64,000 nt of DNA from Polaribacter sp. SA4-10 (GTDB lineage Bacteria; Bacteroidota; Bacteroidia; Flavobacteriales; Flavobacteriaceae). Positions 1 through 7,027 of this stretch are shown here, piece by piece. Every line of letters begins with the position of its first letter. Within the stretch, counting starts at the first letter, position 1. Made by a program: the position numbers and the translations under genes. Under the pieces are notes generated by a model. That model had not been told where the DNA came from and made no database searches. It saw only the letters and a list, made by a program, of their open reading frames with translations. The DNA lies in assembly GCF_002163835.1 (NCBI RefSeq), contig NZ_CP019331.1, positions 558,001 through 622,000 on the forward strand, read 5' to 3'.

Positions 1-605
1 ATTATTGCACCATAACCGTTTGTTGAGCCGCTAGCCGTTGTGAAGTATATATGAGCGTCAGATGCCTCCATTAATTTACTTTTATTTGGACCATATATGT
101 TGGCATCTAAAGTGTCTAAAATTGAAATTGTACCCGTATTTATATCATAAGACCAAATTTTTCCATCATTACCCATACCTGTTATTTCACTAGTGGAATA
201 CAATAAACCATTAGTGTGAAGTAATGGGCTGATATTCTGCAAATACCCTGTCGGAGATAAATCATCGAAGTATTGTATTACTTGCAAATTATTTGTTAGA
301 GGATCAAATTCATAAAAAGAACCTGCCGCAAATACTGCTCCAGCATTAACAATTTGTCCATCAGAGTTTGTAAATCCGTAAAGCTTACCATTACCAGCTA
401 ATGTTAAACCTGCCGTGGGATTACCTCCAGTTGTGGTAGTGAAATCAAACAGTTTCTGAATGTTTTGACCATTTTGGTCAACTCTGTAAATAGTTCCTAG
501 ACCATTTGCTCCCCCTGCGAATGTGGTGCCATACATGTATTGTTGTGCGTTTACAATTACGCAAGCCAATAGACTAAAAATAATTGCCAGTGTTAGTTTT
601 TTCAT
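1..605 (-). CDS. Secreted GloVer-repeat protein, 3' end outside window
   Basis: The ATG lies at 605-603 and the frame stays open to the window edge, about 201 codons, so the C-terminus is missing. The N-terminus is a signal peptide (MKKLTLAIIFSLLACVIVNA followed by QQ). Mature repeats such as YGTTFAGGANGLGTIYRV and KLYGFTNSDG resemble the Gloeo_Verruco (GloVer) tandem repeat of secreted beta-propeller-like proteins. It is the sixth and outermost cassette of array A: its leading bases (649-658) follow directly on an attC-like site, and it shares the orientation of the other cassettes. A T9SS tail might lie beyond the edge. Function unknown. Confidence 0.7.
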   Translation of the reverse strand, partial: MKKLTLAIIFSLLACVIVNAQQYMYGTTFAGGANGLGTIYRVDQNGQNIQKLFDFTTTTGGNPTAGLTLAGNGKLYGFTNSDGQIVNAGAVFAAGSFYEFDPLTNNLQVIQYFDDLSPTGYLQNISPLLHTNGLLYSTSEITGMGNDGKIWSYDINTGTISILDTLDANIYGPNKSKLMEASDAHIYFTTASGSTNGYGAI

Positions 606-652
606 GTTTGTAGATTTTTTAATATTAATAAGTTTAGTTTTTTTTAATTAAT

Positions 653-787
653 ACCAACGGTTAGTATAAGAATAGTAGCGTGTTTACGTGCGAGGATTTT
701 CCGCAGGAAAATCAGACGTAGTAAACTTGCAACGACCTTTGGTTAAGCCCAAAATTGAGTGATTATTTTTATACATTGTTAGAAGCC
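653..787 (-). repeat. attC-like site 5 (integron cassette boundary)
   Basis: Imperfect palindrome of about 135 bp between two minus-strand genes, with inner arms around 696-712. Read on the minus strand it opens with GGCTTCTAAC (787-778) and ends with GTTGG (658-654). The opening bases are the exact reverse complement (10/10) of the bases that begin the same cassette at 1392-1401. That is the R''/R' complementarity expected of integron attC sites. It is nearly identical to the site at 4174-4308. Confidence 0.8.
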
Positions 788-788
788 G

Positions 789-1361
789 TTATTGAGTTTT
801 TTGAGATACTTCATTAGCCTTAAATTCAGCGAGACCTTGTATAGTTCCTTTAATACATTCACAAGGTGTTGGTCCTCCTTCCCAGGCATCTTCACAAGGC
901 TTTTCAATTATTTCTGGCCGATTCTGTTTTATCCAATCCTTTGCTTCATAGTATACGTCAGGATCATTTGACGATGTTTGAACAGATCTGATTTTTCTAT
1001 CTTTTATGATAATATGAAAAGTGTCTGTAACATTTAAATCTAATTGAAGTGCTTTCATTAGATCATCTTTTACTGTAACAGGACATATAACTAGAGAATC
1101 ATTTTTTTCTACACAGTCAGCACGATTTAATACTTCGTAATTTCCACATTCTGCCCATTTCTGATAATACAAAATAGAAGGATGTGATTTTTTAGCATAT
1201 GATAGCGATAATTTCAAAGAATCTTTATTAAATGAATAAAATGCATCAATAAACTTATTTGCTATTACAACATTATCGTTTTGGTGAATATTAATTTCAG
1301 AGTTAGTTCGATTTTTACATCCAATAAATATTAGAATAGATAAGTAAAATATTTTCTTCAT
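789..1361 (-). CDS. Cassette-borne lipoprotein of unknown function
   Basis: The protein has 190 residues from the ATG at 1361. A longer frame reaching 1436 is rejected because it would begin inside the neighbouring attC-like site. The N-terminus MKKIFYLSILIFIGCKN is a lipoprotein signal with cysteine at about residue 15, so a lipid-anchored envelope protein is likely. A C-terminal cluster of cysteines (EKPCEDAWEGGPTPCECIKG) could bind metal or form disulfides. No family was recognised. It is the only gene of cassette 5 of array A and nearly fills it; the stop lies one base from the R'' end of the attC. Confidence 0.75.
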   Translation of the reverse strand: MKKIFYLSILIFIGCKNRTNSEINIHQNDNVVIANKFIDAFYSFNKDSLKLSLSYAKKSHPSILYYQKWAECGNYEVLNRADCVEKNDSLVICPVTVKDDLMKALQLDLNVTDTFHIIIKDRKIRSVQTSSNDPDVYYEAKDWIKQNRPEIIEKPCEDAWEGGPTPCECIKGTIQGLAEFKANEVSQKTQ

Positions 1362-1395
1362 TGTTTTAATGTTTTTTGGTTTGGCCTTAATGGCT

Positions 1396-1530
1396 TCTAA
1401 CGTTGTTGTATATAATTTGTTGCGTGTTTCAAGCAACTAATTTAGTAAATAATTACGGACAAAGAAAGTCCGCGAGGACTTTCGCAAGTAGGCAATAAGC
1501 CAGCAATAAATCATATACGGTGCTAGCTTT
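1396..1530 (-). repeat. attC-like site 4
   Basis: Palindrome of about 135 bp with inner arms around 1468-1484. The minus-strand R'' (1530-1522, AAAGCTAGC) is complementary in 8 of 9 bases to the start of its cassette at 2226-2234. The R' end reads GTTAGAAGCC, which begins the next cassette. Closely similar to the sites at 2229-2363 and 38435-38569. Confidence 0.8.
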
Positions 1531-1542
1531 TAGTGCTTTATA

Positions 1543-1764
1543 TTACTCTAATTTCAGTTTCTTGTTTTTTCCAATGAATAAGTACATTAAAGAACCTATA
1601 AAAGGTATAAATATTACTACTAATATCCATATTAGCTTGTCATTTTGTAAGAACTTATTTTTTAAAATATCAATCAAACAATAAATCCAAAGTCCAATTG
1701 ATAAAAGTATTAAAGTTTGCCACACAAAAAGTCCGATTGAGAAGTCATTAATTAGATTATCCAT
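1543..1764 (-). CDS. Small membrane protein, PLDc_N domain
   Basis: The 73-residue protein has two hydrophobic segments (about 14-35 and 43-64) joined by LIDILKNKFLQNDKLIW. The second segment carries IFIPFIGSLMYLFIGK, typical of the phospholipase-D N-terminal-like domain (PLDc_N, PF13396). This is a two-helix membrane module often found alone in Bacteroidota and has no demonstrated enzymatic role. It is the second gene of cassette 4, behind 1894-2181. No ribosome binding site of the classical type precedes it. Confidence 0.75.
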   Translation of the reverse strand: MDNLINDFSIGLFVWQTLILLSIGLWIYCLIDILKNKFLQNDKLIWILVVIFIPFIGSLMYLFIGKNKKLKLE

Positions 1765-1893
1765 ATTTTTAGCTTTTTTTGGTATTCAAATTCAAATTTT
1801 ATTTTATTCAGTTCCGATTTTCTATTTCGCAGTTTTGTCAAATTCTGAACAGTAATTCAGTCAGTTTTTATAGTGCAATTCCAAAGTTATATT

Positions 1894-2181
1894 TTATTGT
1901 CCGTTTGAGTGATAATTCAGCGTATTTTTCCAATAATTAAAGTAAAGTTTTCCTGCTGCTATTGTTGAACCTATCATTAAAAAGTAAATCATTACATATT
2001 TTTTTTGAAAAAAACTTTCAGTAAATAAATCAGTTGTGCTTAATGTCAATAATAATAATCCTACAAACCACAATAATGTAAATAAAATCAAATTCTTTAT
2101 CGTTGGATTTTTTATGAAATTTCTTTTAACTGTTTTCATTTTTTTATTTTTATTGTCTGTTTTTCTTAATTTAAAATTCAT
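1894..2181 (-). CDS. Small two-helix membrane protein, cassette gene
   Basis: The frame encodes 95 residues; a shorter start at internal Met15 (MKTVKRNF) is equally plausible because the first 14 residues are very polar. Two transmembrane segments (about 30-50 and 60-78) follow a basic N-terminus. No family was recognised. It is the first gene of cassette 4, followed after 129 bp by the PLDc_N gene. The two may act together in the membrane, but nothing in the sequence shows how. Confidence 0.55.
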   Translation of the reverse strand: MNFKLRKTDNKNKKMKTVKRNFIKNPTIKNLILFTLLWFVGLLLLTLSTTDLFTESFFQKKYVMIYFLMIGSTIAAGKLYFNYWKNTLNYHSNGQ

Positions 2182-2228
2182 TTTTTTGTTTTAGAATTCC
2201 GATTTCGCAAACTTGCTAATGCATTAAA

Positions 2229-2363
2229 GCTAACGTTGTTGTATAAGCTTTGTTGCGTTGTTTAAGCAATGAATTTACTAAATAAAACACGAACAGCGAA
2301 ATTCCGAAGGAATTTCCCAAGTGAGCCAAAGCCAGCAATAAAGTTTATACGGTGTTAGCTACA
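2229..2363 (-). repeat. attC-like site 3
   Basis: Palindrome of about 135 bp with strong inner arms (GAAATTCC and GGAATTTC near 2298-2320). The minus-strand R'' (2363-2354, TGTAGCTAAC) matches the reverse complement of its cassette's leading bases (3384-3393) in 10 of 10 positions. It ends one base before the stop codon of the ABC ATPase gene. Confidence 0.8.
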
Positions 2364-2364
2364 G

Positions 2365-3024
2365 TTATTTTCTCAAGTAGCCTAACCTAATTAAATTAGT
2401 TTTTTCTTTTGTTAAATAAACCTTTTTATTAGCTACCAAGTAAATTTCATCACTTATATCCTTGATATGTTCATATAAATGGTCTGAAATTAATATTCCT
2501 TTTTTTTCTTTAGATTGAATAATTAAATTCTTGATTTTTTGAACGTGAACAGGCATAATTTGAGAAAAAGGCTCATCAAGTATTGCAAATTTTGATTCCG
2601 ATTTTAAAATGAGATATGTTTCAATAATTCTTCTTTCTCCTCCAGATAATGTTCCTAAACAATTCTTTGATATGTTTTTAAATTCTGGAAAATATTCTGC
2701 AAAATCAAAAAAATCTAATTTAAAAAAATTGAATACTGTTTTTATTTTTAGTTTTTTTGGAATAAAATTGTTTTGTGATAAATATAAGATATCTTTATTT
2801 GAAGGATTTTTATTGAAAAAAGAAACTTCGTTAATTCGTAAGGATTTTTCTCTTGGTTTGAGAGTTCCCATAATTATTTTGAACAAAGAGGATTTTCCCG
2901 AACCATTTCTTCCTAATACAGCTGTAATAGTTCCTGTTTCAAGTTTTAAATAGACATTGTTTAATATTTGATTATTTTTAACTTCAAATAAAACACTATC
3001 AATTTCTAATTTATTTTTTCTCAT
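2365..3024 (-). CDS. ABC transporter ATP-binding protein, cassette gene
   Basis: The 219-residue nucleotide-binding domain has Walker A GRNGSGKSS (about 37-45), ABC signature LSGGERR (about 127-133) and Walker B FAILDEP (about 147-153), followed by an H-loop candidate ISDH. The single domain is complete. Its ATG directly follows the stop codon of the 97-residue membrane gene 3025-3318, so the two are translationally linked within one cassette. The substrate is unknown; the tiny partner suggests a minimal or degenerate exporter, or an immunity-type ABC protein. Very low GC. Confidence 0.85.
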   Translation of the reverse strand: MRKNKLEIDSVLFEVKNNQILNNVYLKLETGTITAVLGRNGSGKSSLFKIIMGTLKPREKSLRINEVSFFNKNPSNKDILYLSQNNFIPKKLKIKTVFNFFKLDFFDFAEYFPEFKNISKNCLGTLSGGERRIIETYLILKSESKFAILDEPFSQIMPVHVQKIKNLIIQSKEKKGILISDHLYEHIKDISDEIYLVANKKVYLTKEKTNLIRLGYLRK

Positions 3025-3318
3025 TTAAGTTAATATTATCATTATAAAATAAATCATAAAGTCAAAACTAATAGTTGAAATCCATAAGTATTTTTCAGAT
3101 AAACCAAGGTTCTTGTAAAAAATAAATTCGTCTTTATATGAGTCATTTATAAAATAGTAGATAATTCCTAATGTAATTATTTTAAAGAATATTAGTATTG
3201 AAATTATTAATCCATTTCTTTCCCAAAGATTTATTAAATAACATAAAAATCCAGATATTATGATACTTGCTAATGCAAATGACTTATAAAAATAAAATAT
3301 TAAATGTATCTTTTTCAC
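3025..3318 (-). CDS. Small membrane partner of cassette ABC ATPase
   Basis: The 97-residue protein has three hydrophobic stretches (about 10-30, 36-55 and 78-96), consistent with three transmembrane helices. Its stop codon TAA is immediately followed by the ATG of the ABC ATPase, so the pair forms a two-gene cassette (cassette 3). It is too short for a full ABC permease. It could be a partial permease or a membrane anchor recruiting the ATPase. No family was recognised. Confidence 0.65.
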   Translation of the reverse strand: MKKIHLIFYFYKSFALASIIISGFLCYLINLWERNGLIISILIFFKIITLGIIYYFINDSYKDEFIFYKNLGLSEKYLWISTISFDFMIYFIMIILT

Positions 3319-3387
3319 TTTTCAGAATAGCTTTTTTTTAATTTATCTATTATTAATTACTCATTTTTGGAAATGAGTGGAATTGTA

Positions 3388-3456
3388 GCTAACGGTTAGT
3401 ATATGAAGTGTAGCCTGCCGATAGGCGGCTATGATTTCATATACATTGTTACCTGC
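3388..3456 (-). repeat. attC-like site 2 (short class)
   Basis: Short attC-like palindrome of 69 bp whose arms pair through TAGCCTGCCG/ATAGGCGGCTA at 3411-3431. The R'' (3456-3448) is the exact 9/9 reverse complement of the start of its cassette (4171-4179). The short class has 54-55 bp between core triplets, against 120-121 bp in the long class. Confidence 0.8.
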
Positions 3457-4151
3457 TGGCTTTTATTTTTTTCTTTCGTTAAGTTCGATAGAGTGAGAAG
3501 TCCACCTACCACCAATATTGCTCCGCCCACAAATGGGAATCCCGCTCCAACTAAGTCCGCCACATTAGAAGAGAACAAAAACGGTAAGCAAAATAGCATT
3601 CCAAATACTCCTGTCAAAACTGTTGCTATTGCAGCAAATTGAGTCAATTGTTTCATATTCATTAGTTTCATTTTTTGTCGCTTTGTTTTAGCCAATTCAG
3701 TTCTTAATTCACTAATTTGCTTGTATGAAAAGTCGTTAATTGTCCATTTTGATATTGGAATAGTTTGTCTTCCTTTTTTAAAGTCCGAATAGAAAGTCAA
3801 CCACAAGTCAGGAAGAAGAAGAGCACCGAAAAAGAAAATTGTGAATGAAGGAATTGAATAGTTTCCATTTCCAATCATAAATGCTTGCATTCGAATTTCG
3901 TCTTCCGCTGTCATTTTGTAATCAAGCAATACGTGCTTTAAGTCGTGACTTTCATATTTTGGCACAAGAGTCAATCGGTGGTCGTCCAAGCAATTTGCGA
4001 TTTCCTTGCCCAATGTCCCGTTTTCAAGTTTTCTTAATTCTTCAACTTGTTGGTGGTACTTGTCCATTTTACTGAAATACTCAATTGTCGAAACAGAAGT
4101 ATCAAATGAAACCTTAATTATTCTTCTTGCTATTTTCTGTAAAATGTTCAT
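3429..4151 (-). CDS. Coq4-like membrane protein, cassette gene
   Basis: The 240-residue protein has a central motif SHDLKHVLLDY (about 68-78) followed by acidic residues. This matches the HDxxH metal-binding signature of the Coq4 family, known from ubiquinone biosynthesis but also present as stand-alone proteins in Bacteroidota. Two C-terminal transmembrane helices (about 175-193 and 203-223) and a hydrophobic stretch at about 100-118 suggest membrane attachment. The coding region overlaps the R'' end of the downstream attC by about 28 bases. It is the sole gene of cassette 2. Function here is unknown. Confidence 0.65.
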   Translation of the reverse strand: MNILQKIARRIIKVSFDTSVSTIEYFSKMDKYHQQVEELRKLENGTLGKEIANCLDDHRLTLVPKYESHDLKHVLLDYKMTAEDEIRMQAFMIGNGNYSIPSFTIFFFGALLLPDLWLTFYSDFKKGRQTIPISKWTINDFSYKQISELRTELAKTKRQKMKLMNMKQLTQFAAIATVLTGVFGMLFCLPFLFSSNVADLVGAGFPFVGGAILVVGGLLTLSNLTKEKNKSQQVTMYMKS

Positions 4152-4173
4152 TCGCTCGTTGTTTTAGCTTGCA

Positions 4174-4308
4174 GGTAACGGTTAGTATAAGAATAGTTGC
4201 GGGTTTACGTGCGAGGATTTTCCGCAGGAAAATCAGACGTAGTAAACTTGCAACGACCTTTGGTTAAACCCAAAATTGAGCGATTATTTTTATACATTGT
4301 TGTGGTGC
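4174..4308 (-). repeat. attC-like site 1
   Basis: Site of 135 bp, almost identical to 653-787, with inner arms TACGTGCGAGGATTTTCC and GGAAAATCAGACGTAG (about 4207-4242). The R'' (4308-4299) is complementary in 10 of 10 bases to the first bases of cassette 1 (4703-4712). A spurious plus-strand frame at 4197-4382 runs through it. Confidence 0.85.
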
Positions 4309-4315
4309 GTTTTTT

Positions 4316-4693
4316 TTACCACGGTCTTTTTCCAATTCGTGATTCCATTGGGTTAGTTTTTAATTCGCCAGTATGTGCATAAACCTCAAAACTTGTACTA
4401 TCCCAATTCATTAATTTCAGAGTTTTGTCAGTCAGTTTTATTATTGAGGTATACGGTTCTGAAATTCCATTATATTCAATTCCGTTGTGAGTGAATTTAG
4501 TCAGTTTCTCAATCTGCCATTCTATTTTTCCGTCAGTATTTATTCCGTAAACATTTTCATTCGTAGTTGATTCATAATAATCAGTTCGCACGACTAAAAA
4601 CCCGTCAAAGTCAATCACTTCTTTTATTTCATTGTCAAATTCAAGCAATTTTTCGCCGATTTTAAGTTCCTTATTTTGAAATTTATACGTCAT
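4316..4693 (-). CDS. Hypothetical protein, first cassette of array A
   Basis: The 125-residue soluble protein has no signal peptide. It contains beta-rich repeats (VDFDGFLVVRT, GINTDGKIEWQIEKL) reminiscent of WD/beta-propeller blades as seen in PQQ-like or DUF-type proteins. No family was recognised. It lies next to the attI-like sequence, the position normally occupied by the most recently captured and best expressed cassette. Its ATG is 10 bases inside the cassette boundary. Confidence 0.65.
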   Translation of the reverse strand: MTYKFQNKELKIGEKLLEFDNEIKEVIDFDGFLVVRTDYYESTTNENVYGINTDGKIEWQIEKLTKFTHNGIEYNGISEPYTSIIKLTDKTLKLMNWDSTSFEVYAHTGELKTNPMESRIGKRPW

Positions 4694-4709
4694 TTCTCAA
4701 ATGCACCAC

Positions 4710-4751
4710 AACAATTGTATATGCGTATTGTTGATATATCGCATATATGTT
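4710..4751 (-). other. attI-like sequence, copy A
   Basis: A 42-bp sequence beginning aacaattgtatatgcg and ending catatatgtt is repeated with one mismatch at 41400-41441. In both places it lies directly upstream of the first cassette of an array, with the junction in the core triplet AAC. Here it abuts the stop codon of the integrase relic at 4752. It is read as the primary recombination site of the array, by position and conservation only. Confidence 0.65.
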
Positions 4752-4946
4752 TTATGTCATAAACTTAACGTTTTTCAGCATATTGTCCAAAGGACTTTCG
4801 ATATTTTTATTATTAATATAAATTGTTTTGGTATAGATTTCTGTAGTTTTCGGAGAGTTATGCCCTAGCATATTCTGTAAATACCTTAAATTTACATTGT
4901 TTTCTATGCAATGTGTAGCAAACGAATGACAAAATGGTGTGCGAGC
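4752..4946 (-). pseudogene. Tyrosine recombinase (integron-integrase-like) C-terminal relic
   Basis: The minus strand from 4946 to the TAA at 4754-4752 encodes about 64 residues. They include RTPFCHSFATH, NLRYLQNMLGHNSPKTTEIY and ESPLDNML, matching the C-terminal catalytic part of tyrosine recombinases: the HxxR box, LLGH, the Tyr nucleophile in EIYT, and the SPLD tail seen in IntI and related integrases. The conserved Arg of the LRHSFATH box is Cys (TGT for CGT), a couple of residues before it are missing, and a stop codon precedes the fragment. The enzyme is therefore dead and truncated. It points towards the array, the same orientation as the cassettes. Confidence 0.75.
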
Positions 4947-5127
4947 CTAGGGTAGGAGTAGCGTGTAATGTATGTGGAAATAAAAATGTATCAATTATGT
5001 CTATATGTAGACTAATTATTGAGTAAAAAACTAAGTGCTCAAAGAAACTAATGATTATTTTTTATAAAAAAAATCAGTTTTAAAATTTAAATGGTTTCCT
5101 TTGAATTAAATTATAAATGTATACGTT

Positions 5128-5610
5128 TTGAAATATATTGAAATCCTAATAAAGCTTCGTAAAATAATTCGTTCTATAAATCTTGAAAGTAAAAAGGTAG
5201 AAAAAGAATTAGGTGTTAGTATTCCACAACTTTTAGTACTTCAGTATTTATCTGACCAGCAAGACTATCGTGCCTTTGCTAAAGATATAAAAAGTTACAT
5301 CAATTTAAATGCGAGTACAGTTTCTGGTCTTATTTCTAGATTAGTAAGTAAAGGGCTGGTGGCTAAAGTGCCAGAACCCAATGATAAAAGAGCTGTTTTT
5401 ATTACGTTAACTGCCAAAGGTGCTGAGCTACTTCAGAAATCTCCAATAACGCTTCAAGAAAAATTATCAAAAAGGCTAAAAAAGTTAACCCCTATGCAGA
5501 TTGAAGAATTGAATAGGAATATAGAATTACTAACTTCTATAATGGAGGTTGAAGATTTAGATGCAGCTCCGTTACTTACTATTAAAGAGATGTCTGACAC
5601 TCCTAATTAG
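5128..5610 (+). CDS. MarR family transcriptional regulator
   Basis: The 160-residue protein reads from a TTG start at 5128; no in-frame ATG lies upstream. It has the winged-helix MarR layout: dimerisation helices at about 1-35, recognition helix in NASTVSGLISRLVSKGLV (about 68-85) and wing with the conserved PNDKRAVFITLT (about 92-103). MarR proteins bind DNA as dimers and are released by small ligands or oxidation. It stands alone between the integrase relic and a long non-coding stretch, so its targets are not evident from context. Confidence 0.85.
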   Translation: MKYIEILIKLRKIIRSINLESKKVEKELGVSIPQLLVLQYLSDQQDYRAFAKDIKSYINLNASTVSGLISRLVSKGLVAKVPEPNDKRAVFITLTAKGAELLQKSPITLQEKLSKRLKKLTPMQIEELNRNIELLTSIMEVEDLDAAPLLTIKEMSDTPN

Positions 5611-6272
5611 TAAAACCAATATTTTGAGACCTTAATATCATCACTCTCCTTAAAAACACACACAATCTTTTTTACAAGCTCCTAAGCGCTGTTCTTGGGT
5701 GGTAAATCATGTTATAACAGATAAATAGTTTCTATACGAACTATTTATCGTACATTTGCATTATAATTACTATTATAAAGCTTTTTATAAGTATTGTTTC
5801 TCTAAAAACTAATTAGATAATAAAAGAAGAATATTTTGAAAAAGCAATTATATGGGTAAATAAAAAATCCACAGTTTCAATGAAAGCAATACCTAAAGGA
5901 TATAAAAATTCTAAAATAATTGTTAGTTAATCTACTAAGTAAGAAACACAGACCGGTTTGTTATTTATAACTAACGGTGGTGTTAAACTTTATTCTGAAG
6001 TGTCTTAAAAGATGATAATGAAAAGAAAGGTTGCTAAACAGAAAACTTCCTATATTCAATGAAACGAGGGAAACTCAATTTATCAGTTCCCAAAATCCAT
6101 AGCGTCTTTACTTAAAAAATGATAGCACACTTTAGCATAAGTTCCATGATTCACTTGCTTTAGATTCAAAATTTCATAGTGTAAAACAGTTAGTACAAGA
6201 TCCTCCAAAAAAAAGTTAGATGTCTCTGTTACCTAGTTAGGTATGTTTCTATAGTTACGCTCATAAGGCAAA
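5611..6272 (+). other. Gap with decayed coding traces
   Basis: No intact gene is present. One plus-strand frame from about 5818 to 6004 reads KEEYFEKAIIWVNKK and, after two stops, ETQTGLLFITNGGVKLYSEVS. A different short frame near 6050-6220 also reads protein-like between stops. These suggest a heavily mutated gene of unknown family. This could be chance; the codon-like look is the only evidence. Confidence 0.3.
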
Positions 6273-6461
6273 ATGAAGTTTCAAAATTTAATGCAAGGAT
6301 TGTTTCAATCGGATGTGGAAAGTACAAATGAGAACTTAATAAATAAAGAAGCAAATAGCATTCGGTTATATTTTGGTATTGGTTCTTTTAGGTCCATTAG
6401 TTTTAAGGAAATTGTTAAAATAGTTGGGATTACCAGTGAACGATTAATGTTAATTAAATAG
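6273..6461 (+). pseudogene. Sigma-70 (RpoD-type) region 4 relic
   Basis: A 62-residue frame. Its middle and end (IRLYFGIGSFRSISFKEIVKIVGIT then SERLMLIK, here split in two) follow the region 4 pattern of housekeeping sigma factors, where LYFGIG, LEEIG and LTRERVRQIK are typical. The helix-turn-helix residues are degraded (SERLMLIK for RERVRQIK) and the protein ends before the final helix. Regions 1-3 are absent. It looks like a decayed duplicate end of an rpoD-like gene rather than a working protein. Confidence 0.5.
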
Positions 6462-6539
6462 ATAAAAATTAATTGGTTAATTATATTATTAAAAAAATAA
6501 TAAAGACCTATTTAGAATAATTAAATAAATAAAAGAATA

Positions 6540-6737
6540 ATGTTAAAAATAAAAGTAGTAGAAGGTGAATCAATAGACAGAGCTATAAAACGTTACAAAA
6601 GAAAGCATAGAAATGTCAAGCAGTTAAAGGAAGTCAGAGATCGAAAGCATCACACTAAGAAGTCTGTTAAAAAGAGGGAAAAAATGAAGAAAGCCCAATA
6701 TAAAGAACAGTATTTAAGAAAAGATCGTGAGTTATAA
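6540..6737 (+). CDS. rpsU: 30S ribosomal protein bS21 (paralog-like)
   Basis: The 65-residue basic protein opens with KVVEGESIDRAIKRYKRK, the bS21 signature (VxEGESIDxALKRYKRK). The second half diverges from the usual flavobacterial sequence (HHTKKSVKKREKMKKAQYKEQYLRK). bS21 sits next to the 16S rRNA 3' end and influences initiation. No Shine-Dalgarno-like sequence precedes this ATG. Flavobacteriia normally have another rpsU, so this may be a second copy. It follows a sigma-factor relic and precedes a small unknown basic protein. Confidence 0.8.
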   Translation: MLKIKVVEGESIDRAIKRYKRKHRNVKQLKEVRDRKHHTKKSVKKREKMKKAQYKEQYLRKDREL

Positions 6738-6777
6738 AAAAGGATCAAATTTGTTAACCACAAAAAAAACTTAGTTT

Positions 6778-6969
6778 ATGAGAATTATTAAGATTAAAAG
6801 ACAAACAAAAATAGAAAAACGTTTTAGTATAAAAATGGGAGAACTTACCACTAAAGTTACCTATATAAAAAAACACTTCTTAGGCTTGCCCATAAAAACG
6901 GTACATAAGTATCGTGAAACGTATTATGGTGAAGTGAAAAGTTGTGAGGATTGTATGCCTCTTGCGTAA
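6778..6969 (+). CDS. Small basic hypothetical protein
   Basis: The 63-residue protein is rich in Lys, Arg and Tyr, with a C-terminal CEDCMPLA. The pattern YIKKHFLGLPIKTVHKYRETYYGEVKS looks folded and conserved rather than random, but no family was recognised. It starts 40 bp after the bS21-like gene on the same strand and may be co-transcribed with it. The next gene (proC) begins 58 bp later. Confidence 0.5.
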   Translation: MRIIKIKRQTKIEKRFSIKMGELTTKVTYIKKHFLGLPIKTVHKYRETYYGEVKSCEDCMPLA

Positions 6970-7027
6970 TTAAACAAGGCCAAAATACATCATTTATACA
7001 TCACATTAATTTACATTTTAAATATTT

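Noticed and set aside
1362..1436. N-terminal extension of the cassette lipoprotein
   Set aside because: It would start inside attC 4, whereas MKKIFYLSILIFIGC is a standard lipoprotein start.
3403..3642. Plus-strand frame of 79 codons
   Set aside because: Antisense to the Coq4-like gene and attC 2; low-complexity composition.
4197..4382. Plus-strand frame of 61 codons
   Set aside because: It runs through attC site 1 and the antisense of a cassette gene; the same kind of frame appears because the palindrome is repeated.
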